A DNA stretch of 64,000 nt, taken from positions 1 through 64,000 of the forward strand of contig CAJQLF010000004.1 in assembly GCA_905479115.1 (NCBI GenBank), given 5' to 3'. Below are positions 43,762 through 52,700 of the stretch, piece by piece (positions within the stretch are counted from its first letter, which is position 1; every line of letters begins with the position of its first letter). Origin of the DNA: an uncultured Flavobacteriales bacterium. Its GTDB lineage: Bacteria; Bacteroidota; Bacteroidia; Flavobacteriales_D; Sanyastnellaceae. Made by a program: the position numbers and the translations under genes. The notes under the pieces were generated by a model, which was not told where the DNA came from, did no database searches, and saw only the letters and a program-made list of their open reading frames with translations.

Positions 43762-43769
43762 CAAAAATA
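43762..43769 (-). promoter_or_regulatory. -7 box of the copy B gene
   Basis: On the minus strand TATTTTTG matches TAnnTTTG exactly, 40 bases before the ATG at 43721. No TTG lies at the -33 distance. The region lies directly after the stop of the DUF6029 gene at 43790. Confidence 0.5.
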
Positions 43770-43789
43770 AGGTATTGAACCTAAAGTGC

Positions 43790-45475
43790 TTAGAAACTAG
43801 AGGAGAAATTTATCTCAAACCCATTGGAGGCGGGAACTGCGCGGCAGACGCCGCCAATACAGAAGATTCCTTCTCGTCTTTTTCCGTAGCCAATAGATAG
43901 ACGGTGAGGCCCATCAATGCGACCCACTGCACCGTACAAATAATGCACGCGAGCATCTGGATCGGGGTTTCCAAAATTGTACTGGTCGATCACGCTGGCA
44001 AACCAGTGTGGGCTCCACGTGTATTCGGCCAGAACAGTGCCCCAGTCGCCTTTGTCTTGGTCGGTAAACAGGGCCTGGAACTCGGTACGAAGGCTCTGAC
44101 GTTTTCGGGTTTTGACTTGCGTCTCCAGAACGTGAATATCCGCGTAGACAATGCCTTTAAATGTGGTGGTCACCGGAGTGGCAAGGGTGTTAAATTCTAA
44201 ATTGTAGAAGGTGTATTTCCACTTGAAATTCTTGGACTCTTTGCGGCTGATTTGGACGTTGAAGTCTCGAACAAATTTACTTGGTCCAAATCCCCAGGAA
44301 TTGCGCTCATATCCATAAACCAAGCCTTCGACTCCAGCAAGTTGCGTGGTATCTAAGCCATTGGCCGCCGCGAAATTGGCGCTGAGCTTGGTTCCGTATT
44401 TGCCTCCCAGCCTCGTGCCTTTGGGAATGGAATAAAAGATTTCTGCACTGGCACTCGATTCACCGGAAATGACCGTTGCATAGGGATACAGGGTAGCTGC
44501 CAGGTTGTACGTGTGCTGTTGAGTAATGGCAGGGATGTAATTGATTGGCAAGTCAAAGAGCAAGACATCGCGGTCGGAGCGGAAACTCATGTTATCCACG
44601 GTCTTGGCCGAAAGACTGATGCCCAGTCCGCGTTGGGTATACCCGAGGTTGAATAAAAGAGCCTGACCATTGCGGTAGGTGTAGCCGTTGTCCGCATTGG
44701 GGTCGTTGATTTTCCCGGCGTATTCGATGCCCGCAGACCAACCTTTGCGCATTGCATCAATTCGGTAGGACCAGGCTCCGATGTTTTCGGGAAGCTGAAG
44801 CAATAAGGAGTCCTTGGCAATGGTTCCCCCGGATTGAAATTTGCTCACGAAACTTCCTCCCAGCATGATTTTGGTGTCCCAATCCAATCCTCCTTTGGAT
44901 TCCAAAAGACTATTGAAGTCAATCGTGCCGTCCAATGCCCGCACCGTTCCGGGGCCATTGATAAGACGGCTATCAAAATCAAGCCGCTGCATTCCATACA
45001 AAGCCTTGATCTCGATTCCATTGACGGGGCGTAAAATCAACCGGACACCATCCAGGGCGTTGTCGATCCCCAAGGCCCGCTCCTCGTAGGAACGCAAAAC
45101 GATGCCGCTGCCAAATTGCTCGTAGAAATTTCCGACGGTAAAATCCACCTTTCCTGTGGGGTCTGCATAGCGGGCATACCGGTATCCGATACCGCTTCCT
45201 TTGAAGCGTCCGGGAAACCCCAAGACTGCACTGAGGTATGATTCGTATCGCATGCCAGCGCTGAATCCGCCTTGGTTGTAAATGAGGTTGCCGTAAGCGT
45301 TGAACCCTGTTTTTTCAGGCGGTACAATGGCGCCAATGATGGGGTCTTCGCTATACGATTGCCAGAGCATCTGAACATTGCCCGTTACAGAGCCGCTGCT
45401 TTGGTCTTCCAGCTGTCCAAAGGCGACTGCACTGATTCCAACAATGCTTGCTGCGAAAAGAAAAAATCGGGTCAT
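43790..45475 (-). CDS. DUF6029 family exported protein, probable outer-membrane barrel
   Basis: 561 residues. The signal peptide ends in AVAFGQ. The rest is rich in amphipathic strands with many Tyr/Phe/Gly, including GSGIGYRYARYADPTGKVDF, VGNFYEQFGSGIVLRSYEER and IEIKALYGMQRLDF, and ends in NGFEINFSSSF, a C-terminal Phe as in outer-membrane barrels. This matches the DUF6029 family, whose function is unknown. Its start overlaps the TlpA stop by four bases (ATGA), so the two are made together. Confidence 0.83.
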   Translation of the reverse strand: MTRFFLFAASIVGISAVAFGQLEDQSSGSVTGNVQMLWQSYSEDPIIGAIVPPEKTGFNAYGNLIYNQGGFSAGMRYESYLSAVLGFPGRFKGSGIGYRYARYADPTGKVDFTVGNFYEQFGSGIVLRSYEERALGIDNALDGVRLILRPVNGIEIKALYGMQRLDFDSRLINGPGTVRALDGTIDFNSLLESKGGLDWDTKIMLGGSFVSKFQSGGTIAKDSLLLQLPENIGAWSYRIDAMRKGWSAGIEYAGKINDPNADNGYTYRNGQALLFNLGYTQRGLGISLSAKTVDNMSFRSDRDVLLFDLPINYIPAITQQHTYNLAATLYPYATVISGESSASAEIFYSIPKGTRLGGKYGTKLSANFAAANGLDTTQLAGVEGLVYGYERNSWGFGPSKFVRDFNVQISRKESKNFKWKYTFYNLEFNTLATPVTTTFKGIVYADIHVLETQVKTRKRQSLRTEFQALFTDQDKGDWGTVLAEYTWSPHWFASVIDQYNFGNPDPDARVHYLYGAVGRIDGPHRLSIGYGKRREGIFCIGGVCRAVPASNGFEINFSSSF

Positions 45476-45984
45476 TCAGCGAGTTTCAAAAGTTCTTCGT
45501 ACACCTCTTCTTCGTCCCCATCCGAGTAATTGTTGTGCTGCCAGACGACTTGGCCTTCACCGTTCACTAAAAACGTATGCGGCACATTGACAACCTGCAT
45601 GGCACGGGCAAAATCCTTGTTGGGGTCTAGCAGAATCTCGTAATCCCACAGTACGCTATTCACATAAGGTGCAACGCGGCGGATGCTGCGCTGATCATCG
45701 ATGCTCACAGCGACAATATTGACGCCTGTTTCATCCTGCCAATCATCGTAGAGTTCAGCGTAGTTGTTCAATTCCCGCTTGCAGGGGCTGCACCATGTTG
45801 CCCAAAAGCAAATCAGCGTTGGCTGCCCTTCGGTTACAAGTTGAGCCGTGTTAATGGATTCACCGGCTAGATTTTTGAGCTGAACACCCGGCAGGGATTG
45901 GGCAAAAGCCCCTGAGCCACATAGCGTGAGACACGCGACAATGGCAGCGTTTTTAAGTGGAACGGTCATAAGAATGGGCTTCAT
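45472..45984 (-). CDS. TlpA-family thiol-disulfide oxidoreductase
   Basis: 170 residues from ATG 45984; ATG at 45969 is also possible. The signal peptide ends at CGSGAFAQ. The thioredoxin fold has ICFWATWCSPCKRELNNY (about 58-75) with the CSPC active site, IVAVSIDDQRS, and the cis-Pro loop in VVNVPHTFLVNGEG. It is a periplasmic, probably reducing, partner for other envelope proteins. It leads an operon with DUF6029 and lies next to three more thioredoxin-fold genes on the same strand. Confidence 0.9.
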   Translation of the reverse strand: MKPILMTVPLKNAAIVACLTLCGSGAFAQSLPGVQLKNLAGESINTAQLVTEGQPTLICFWATWCSPCKRELNNYAELYDDWQDETGVNIVAVSIDDQRSIRRVAPYVNSVLWDYEILLDPNKDFARAMQVVNVPHTFLVNGEGQVVWQHNNYSDGDEEEVYEELLKLAE

Positions 45985-46064
45985 TTCAGGTTTGGTTGGA
46001 CAAATTAAGATGAATCAGATGAAAGCTTGTCGTTTTGAGGGTACAAATTCCACGCCAATCGAGG

Positions 46065-46072
46065 TATCTTCG
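46065..46072 (+). promoter_or_regulatory. Candidate -7 box 5 bases before an ATG
   Basis: TATCTTCG is one mismatch from TAnnTTTG. It is followed by GCCTC and then the ATG at 46078, so a leaderless or near-leaderless message is possible. Confidence 0.35.
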
Positions 46073-46077
46073 GCCTC

Positions 46078-46848
46078 ATGAATCGGAAAAACATGCCCTA
46101 CATTTTTGCTTTCCTGGGGATTGCATTGACCGCAGGAGTGGCGTTTGCTCAACCGACTTTGGTGGATCCCATCGAGGTTTTTGAAGGGTCGCTGGACGAT
46201 CCAGACACCGAAGAAATCGCGCTGCACTGGGACGTTACCAACTTGACGAACGATACAATGCACCTCATGGTGACACGGTCCATTGTTCAGCTGGTCAGTC
46301 CATATAACTTGCCATATGACGAGGACAATTCGGGCGCTTATGACCGGTTTTGTTGGGGCCCTTTGTGTTACCCTTATGGCACAAACAGCTCGTTTACGAC
46401 AGATGCATACCTGGTGCACTTGCCGCCCAATGAAACGGACACCACGTTCATCGTGGACTATTATCCGGCTGGGGTGGCTGGAGTTACGGCATTGGATTAT
46501 TGTTTTCATCCAGTCGATGACATCGACGCTGGAACATGCCAGCAAGTGCTTTTTTGCTTGGATGCTGCGAATTGCGCATTGAATATTGATGAAACAAGGA
46601 TTGAATCATCGCCGGTTTTCCCTCAACCCGTGACGGGCATTTCTTCGTTTCCGTACCACCTCAATGGTGCCTCGATGGCCACTCTGAGGATCCACAATGC
46701 TTCGGGTCAATTGATGGAGCAAGAAACGCTTAGTGCCCAACATGGTATTGTGTATCTCGACGCAGCTGAGTACGCCCCGGGCATGTACATTTTGACCGTA
46801 GCTACACCCGACGGAGCAAAGGTTTCCGAACGTTTTATAGTGCAATAA
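46078..46848 (+). CDS. Secreted protein with T9SS sorting domain
   Basis: 256 residues. A signal peptide ends in GVAFAQ. Residues 25-165 form a beta-sandwich (EIALHWDVTNLTNDTMHLMV ... LPPNETDTTFIVDYYP), with Cys pairs near residues 95-100 and 140-170. The C-terminal 75 residues are a T9SS type A domain (SPVFPQPVTGISSF ... APGMYILTVATPDG). No enzyme motif is seen; the function is unknown. It lies 42 bases upstream of maeB on the same strand with no terminator between, so it may be cotranscribed. Confidence 0.82.
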   Translation: MNRKNMPYIFAFLGIALTAGVAFAQPTLVDPIEVFEGSLDDPDTEEIALHWDVTNLTNDTMHLMVTRSIVQLVSPYNLPYDEDNSGAYDRFCWGPLCYPYGTNSSFTTDAYLVHLPPNETDTTFIVDYYPAGVAGVTALDYCFHPVDDIDAGTCQQVLFCLDAANCALNIDETRIESSPVFPQPVTGISSFPYHLNGASMATLRIHNASGQLMEQETLSAQHGIVYLDAAEYAPGMYILTVATPDGAKVSERFIVQ

Positions 46849-46890
46849 CCAAGCTGCGCAAACTCAACCGCAGGTAGAAGAACGATTGCG

Positions 46891-49164
46891 ATGAATGCAT
46901 CGAGCAAAAAAGCGGCTTTGGATTACCACAGCCAAGGAAGGAAGGGGAAAATCGAAGTTGTTCCGACCAAACCCTACAGCTCTCAAAAGGACCTTGCATT
47001 GGCATACAGCCCAGGCGTAGCAGAGCCTTGCTTGCGCATTTCCGAGCACAAGGAGGACGTTTATAAGTACACGGCAAAAGGAAACCTCGTAGCCGTCATT
47101 ACCAACGGCACGGCAGTGCTTGGATTGGGAGACATCGGACCCGAAGCAAGTAAGCCGGTAATGGAAGGAAAGGGGGTTTTGTTCAAAGTGTTTGCAGACA
47201 TCGATGTATTCGACATTGAGGTCGATGCCAGTGACGCAGAGGCATTCATCGCGACTGTCAAGGCGATCGCGCCGACTTTTGGAGGCATCAACCTAGAGGA
47301 TATCAAGGCGCCCGAGGCGTTTGAAATAGAGCGTCGCCTCAAAGCAGAGTTGGATATCCCGGTCATGCACGACGATCAGCATGGAACGGCCATTATTTCG
47401 GCTGCTGCATTGCTGAACGCGTTAGAATTGGCCCATAAATCCATCGATCAAGTTCGGATTGTGGTGAGCGGTGCAGGCGCAGCAGCCATGAGCTGCTTGG
47501 ATTTGTATGAGCAGCTTGGAATGTCCGTGGCACAGGTGGATGTTTTTGATAGCAAAGGCCATGTAAATTCTGCCCGTGAAGGACTGGATGCTTCGAAGCA
47601 GAAATATGCAAGCGATCGCCGTTACGATGGACTCGCAGCGGCGATGGAAGGCGCTGATGTGTTTTTGGGATTGAGCAAGGGAGGTTTGGTAGAACCGGAG
47701 ATGGTCAAGAGCATGGCAGAGAATGCCATCGTTTTTGCGCTGGCTAATCCCGACCCAGAAATTGGATACAAAGCTGCCATGGCCGTCCGCGAGGACATTA
47801 TTATGGCGACCGGTCGCTCAGACCACCCCAATCAGGTCAACAATGTTTTGGGCTTTCCCTTCATCTTTCGCGGTGCGCTCGATGTTCGCGCAAGTGCAAT
47901 AAATGATGCAATGAAGCTTGCTGCCGTCCGCGCCATTGCGGAGCTGGCAAAAGAAAACGTGCCCGATGAGGTGTCTGAGGCTTACGGAAATCAATCATTT
48001 GTTTTCGGTAAGGAGCTCATCATCCCAAAGCCCCTTGATCCTCGGTTAATTACCTATGTTGCTCCTGCTGTTGCGAAGGCGGCGATGGAGTCGGGAGTGG
48101 CTCAAAAGGCCATTACCGATTGGGAAGGATACAAAAAGGAGCTGTTGGACCGAATCGGTTATGACACCGGTTTTGCTCGGACCATCGCAGACCGGGCGAA
48201 AAAGTCACCCAAGCGAGTCGTTTTCGCCGAGGCGGATCACTACCGTGTATTAAAAGCTGCAGAGCAAGCGCTGGAGGAGGGCATTGCCCAGCCTATTTTA
48301 TTGGGACGCCGCTCGGTTATAGAAGGATTGATCGAAGAACACAGCTTGGAGCTGGAAGGAGTGGAAGTGATCAATCCCCGTGCGGATGAGGAACATGATC
48401 GCCGGTGTCAATTCGGTGCGGAGTTCTTTCAACTCCGAATGCGCCATGGATTAACGGCAAGGGAAGGCGAACGTTTGATGCGCCAGCGAAATTATTTTGG
48501 AGCGATGTTGGTGAGAAGTGGTCAAGCAGACGCGCTCATTTCGGGTTTAACGCGCACGTACCCGAGTGTCATTCGCCCCGCGCTTCAGGTCATTGGAAAA
48601 GCAGACGGTGTCGATAAGGTGGCCGGCATGTACATCTTGGAAACCAAGCGTGGTCCGATGTTCTTTGCGGACACTACGGTGAACTTAAATCCCACAGCGG
48701 AGGAGATCGTATCCATCGCCGTGTTGACAGCCAAAGCGGTCCGCAACCTGCGGATTGTTCCTCGAATAGCGCTATTGAGCTATTCTAATTTTGGTTCTGC
48801 CGAAGGGGTCGATGCAGTAAAAATGGCAGAAGCTGCCCGAATTTTGAAAGAACGCCATCCGGACCTAATAGTCGATGGGGAAATTCAAGCTAATTTTGCC
48901 TTGAATGAAGAATTATTGGCGGAATCTTTTCCGTTCTCCAATCTCCAGAATAAAAGGGTGAACACGTTGATCTTCCCGAATCTTGCGGCGGGCAATATTT
49001 CATATAAATTACTCCAAGAACTGGCGGGAATTGAAGTCCAAGGTCCAATTCTATTGGGAATGCGCCAATCGTTCCATGTGCTACAAATGGGTTCTTCCGT
49101 CAGAGAAATTCAGGATATGGTGCGTTTGGCCGTTGTCGATGCACAAATAAAAAGCCGCGGATGA
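46891..49164 (+). CDS. maeB: NADP-dependent malic enzyme with phosphotransacetylase-like domain
   Basis: 757 residues, the size of the MaeB type. The malic enzyme part (1 to about 425) has YSPGVAEPCL, FGGINLEDIKAPEAFEIE, IPVMHDDQHGTAI and the NAD(P) Rossmann motif VSGAGAAAMSCLDLY. The C-terminal 330 residues resemble phosphate acetyltransferase (VVFAEADHYRVLKAAEQAL ... FADTTVNLNPTAEEI), usually without acetyltransferase activity but regulatory. It converts malate to pyruvate with reduction of NADP. Its stop overlaps the ruvA start by four bases (ATGA). Confidence 0.96.
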   Translation: MNASSKKAALDYHSQGRKGKIEVVPTKPYSSQKDLALAYSPGVAEPCLRISEHKEDVYKYTAKGNLVAVITNGTAVLGLGDIGPEASKPVMEGKGVLFKVFADIDVFDIEVDASDAEAFIATVKAIAPTFGGINLEDIKAPEAFEIERRLKAELDIPVMHDDQHGTAIISAAALLNALELAHKSIDQVRIVVSGAGAAAMSCLDLYEQLGMSVAQVDVFDSKGHVNSAREGLDASKQKYASDRRYDGLAAAMEGADVFLGLSKGGLVEPEMVKSMAENAIVFALANPDPEIGYKAAMAVREDIIMATGRSDHPNQVNNVLGFPFIFRGALDVRASAINDAMKLAAVRAIAELAKENVPDEVSEAYGNQSFVFGKELIIPKPLDPRLITYVAPAVAKAAMESGVAQKAITDWEGYKKELLDRIGYDTGFARTIADRAKKSPKRVVFAEADHYRVLKAAEQALEEGIAQPILLGRRSVIEGLIEEHSLELEGVEVINPRADEEHDRRCQFGAEFFQLRMRHGLTAREGERLMRQRNYFGAMLVRSGQADALISGLTRTYPSVIRPALQVIGKADGVDKVAGMYILETKRGPMFFADTTVNLNPTAEEIVSIAVLTAKAVRNLRIVPRIALLSYSNFGSAEGVDAVKMAEAARILKERHPDLIVDGEIQANFALNEELLAESFPFSNLQNKRVNTLIFPNLAAGNISYKLLQELAGIEVQGPILLGMRQSFHVLQMGSSVREIQDMVRLAVVDAQIKSRG

Positions 49165-49757
49165 TCCATCACTTGAGAGGAAGGCTGATTGAGAAGACCC
49201 CGACGTATGCGGTCATGGAGTGTGCAGGCGTAGGCTACCAGGTTCATATTAGTTTGAATACGTACGAACAGCTGGGGAGGGATGAAAATGTGCTTCTTCA
49301 TACGCATCTCGTGGTGCGCGAAGACGCGCAATTGCTTTATGGATTTGCCCAACCGGACGAGCGCGAGTTGTTCTTGTTGTTGTTGGGTGTAAGTGGCGTG
49401 GGAGCGAATACCGCTCGGATGATTTTGAGTGCGATGGACGTTTCGCACGCAAGGCAAGCAATTCAGGCTGGGGATGTGGATGCAATGAAGTCGGTGAAAG
49501 GCATCGGGGCGAAGACGGCGCAGCGAATCATCATCGACCTGCAGGATAAATTGGGAGCCTTAGATGCCAGTGGAACAGTCCCTTCTGGAGGAAGTGTAAT
49601 GCAGGGCAATAATTCCAGGCAAGAGGCGTTATTAGCGCTCACAACGCTCGGTTTTGATCGAGGCCGTTGCGAAAAAACATTGGACCAAATTCTCAAGGAA
49701 ATACCGGGGACATCAGCGGTAGAAGACTTGATTAAACACGCATTGAAGCGACTATGA
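49161..49757 (+). CDS. ruvA: Holliday junction branch-migration protein RuvA
   Basis: 198 residues. The OB-fold domain (MIHHLRGRLIEKTPTYAVME, 1-62) is followed by two helix-hairpin-helix motifs (LLLGVSGVGANTARMILS and VKGIGAKTAQRIIIDLQ) and the C-terminal RuvB-binding domain (about 150-198). It forms the tetramer that holds the four-way junction for RuvB. It overlaps both neighbours by four bases (maeB before, sprA after), an order well conserved in Bacteroidota. Confidence 0.97.
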   Translation: MIHHLRGRLIEKTPTYAVMECAGVGYQVHISLNTYEQLGRDENVLLHTHLVVREDAQLLYGFAQPDERELFLLLLGVSGVGANTARMILSAMDVSHARQAIQAGDVDAMKSVKGIGAKTAQRIIIDLQDKLGALDASGTVPSGGSVMQGNNSRQEALLALTTLGFDRGRCEKTLDQILKEIPGTSAVEDLIKHALKRL

Positions 49758-52700
49758 AGGGAGGCAGAAGATTGAATCCGAGTGGATTTCTCTTGATGTG
49801 CATGGGACTTTTGGCCTCTTGTACTGTTGCTGCGCAATCGAATGCTGTTGAAGATTCTATCGAAATCAATCTGCCTTTTCCGTTTGGAGGAGAGGATGCT
49901 TACAACCCGACCGAATCCCCTGCTGGTTTCGACTTTGCTTGGCCAGAGAACTTCACGTACGAGACGCTCTTCGATGAGGCCACCGGGTTGTACAGCATTC
50001 AACAGCGCATCGGAGACACTTTGTTGTACCGTCCCACTACATTTTTGACGCTGGATGAGTTTCTGAACTATGACATTACGGGAAACCTGACGGAGTACTG
50101 GAATGAGCTTCAAACAGAAGACGATGAAGCCGATCGGGCTTTTGCACCCAAATTAACCATTGACAGCGAGCTGTTTGAATCGATTTTTGGAAGCAACGAG
50201 ATCGAAATCAAGCCACAGGGCTCAGCTGAACTGACGTTTGGTGTCAACATTTCGGATACGGAGAACCCTCGAATCCCGGAACGGCAGCGTCGGATTACCA
50301 CGTTTGACTTTGACCAGCGTATTCAATTGAACATTGGAGGAAAAATTGGGGACAAGATTGAATTGGGGACCAATTACAACACCGAGGCGCTCTTCGACTT
50401 TGAGAACCAAATGAACATTGGCTTCCAGGGGGAGGAAGATGATATTTTAAAGAATTTTGAGGCGGGACATATTTCCATGCCATTGCCCGGAACCCTCATT
50501 ACAGGAAGTCAAAGTCTTTTTGGGGTCAAGTTGGAAACCCAATGGGGCCGACTGTACAATACAACCGTTTTTTCTCAGCAAAAAGGGGAGCGCAAGGAGA
50601 TTGAGGTGGAGGGAGGAGCTCAAACGCAAGAGTTTGATATTCGAGCTGACGATTATGAGGCTAACCGACACTATTTCCTTTCCCAGTATTTCTTAGATCA
50701 ATATGATCAAGCCATGCGGAGCTTGCCCGTTCCAAGTTCAGGGGTCAACATCACGCGGATTGAAGTGTGGGTTGTGAACACACAAGCAAATACCCAAGAC
50801 GTTCGAAACATCATTGGTTTCACGGACATGGGTGAACACCCGGATTACATATCCTCCAACTTGCCAGTGGCAGACTTGGTGGATGATCCTGATTTGACCA
50901 TTACCGATGCCCGCAACCCGACAAATGGCAACAACGAACTCTTTGGGATGATGGTGAGTGACCCCAATGTTTTGGGGTTCACCGGCGCCAACGGCGCCAT
51001 CGGGTCCATGAACCTGGGGTTGACCCAAGGCATCCACTATGAGCGGGTGGGGAATGCCCGTAAGCTGGCACCTACGGAGTACACGTATAATTCTCGGCTA
51101 GGATTTATCTCCTTGCGTCAAGCTCTGAATAATGCCGAAGTGCTTGCTGTCTCTTACGAATATACCTTGGGAGGGGAGACCTACCAGGTGGGAACCTTAT
51201 CCCAGGATGGTTACAGCGCTCCGGACGCCTTGATGCTCAAGATGCTCAAATCGAGTATTACCCAATTGAGTTTAAGCAATGGCGATCAGTCGCCACTTTG
51301 GCGGATCATGATGAAAAACGTCTACTCGATGCAGGCGTTCGGGTTGAGCGAGGAAAATTTTCGGTTGAATATTTGGTACAATGATCCCTCAACAGGCGTA
51401 GATCTGAATTACATCCCGCGCAATCCGCTGGACGGCACACTGCTGCTGCAGTTACTGGGGATGGATCGATTGGATATCAATGGAATGAATCAACCGGACG
51501 GTGTGTTTGACTTTGTGGACAATGCGGCGATTTCTGGAGGGACGATTCACAGTCAGAATGGCCGCATTTTCTTCCCATCGACGGAACCTTTTGGCTCCAA
51601 CTTAAAGAGAGAAATTGAAGCCCGCGTTGACGACCCGGATTTGGCGGCGAGCTTAATTCAGACCATTGTTTTTCAACCTCTTTACGACAGCACGAAAACA
51701 GCGGCGCAGCAGATTCCATCACTGAATCGCTTCCGAATCAAAGGAGAGTTCCAAAGTCAGACCAGCAGTGAAATTGCGTTGCAAGCCATGAACATACCGG
51801 AAGGTTCGGTGAACGTCACGGCGGGTGGAGTCCGTTTAATCGAAAACCAAGATTACACGGTCGACTACCAATTGGGGCGCGTCCGAATCATCAACGATGG
51901 ATTGCTGGAATCCGGTCGCAACATTAAGGTGTCGCTGGAGAGCAATTCTCTTTTTAGCATACAGACCAAAACGATGATGGGGACGAGGTTTGACTATGCC
52001 CTCAGCGATCAGTTTAGCATGGGAGCCACCTTGTTGAATTTGCGCGAACGCCCCTTGACACAGAAGGTGAACATCGGGAATGAGCCGGTGAATAATTCCA
52101 TTGTGGGAGCTGACTTCAAGTACCAAGGGGAAAGCCAATTCTTGACCGAATTAATTGACGCGCTGCCTTTTTATGAGACGAGTGCGAGTTCGAGCATTGA
52201 CATTGCGGCAGAAGCCGCCTACCTCATTCCAGGGCACAGCCGGGCGATCGGACAGGACGGGAATGCATACATCGATGATTTTGAAGGCAGTCAATCGGCC
52301 ATTGATATCCGCTCGGTGAACCGGTGGTTCTTGGCATCCACGCCCAAACTGCAGCCGGATTTATTTCCAGAAGGCAATTTTGAGGACAGCCTGCTCTACA
52401 ACTACAACCGAGCTGCACTGAGCTGGTATACCGTCGACCCTCAATTTTTCCGAGGATCGGGATTGCAGGACGGTCAAGTGAGTGCCGAGATCAAGAGCGA
52501 CCACCGAACACGCGAGGTGCTGGAAGGAGAAGTCTTCCCGAACCGGGAGTTACCGACGGGTACCCCACCGAATGTTCCTACCCTGGACCTGACCTTCCGG
52601 CCAGAGAATCGGGGGCCTTACAACTATGAGCAGCCAGAAGGTGCGAATGGAGTTTCTGCGGGTCTCACCCCGGAAGGGTCGCTCGCAGATCCTAGCAGCC

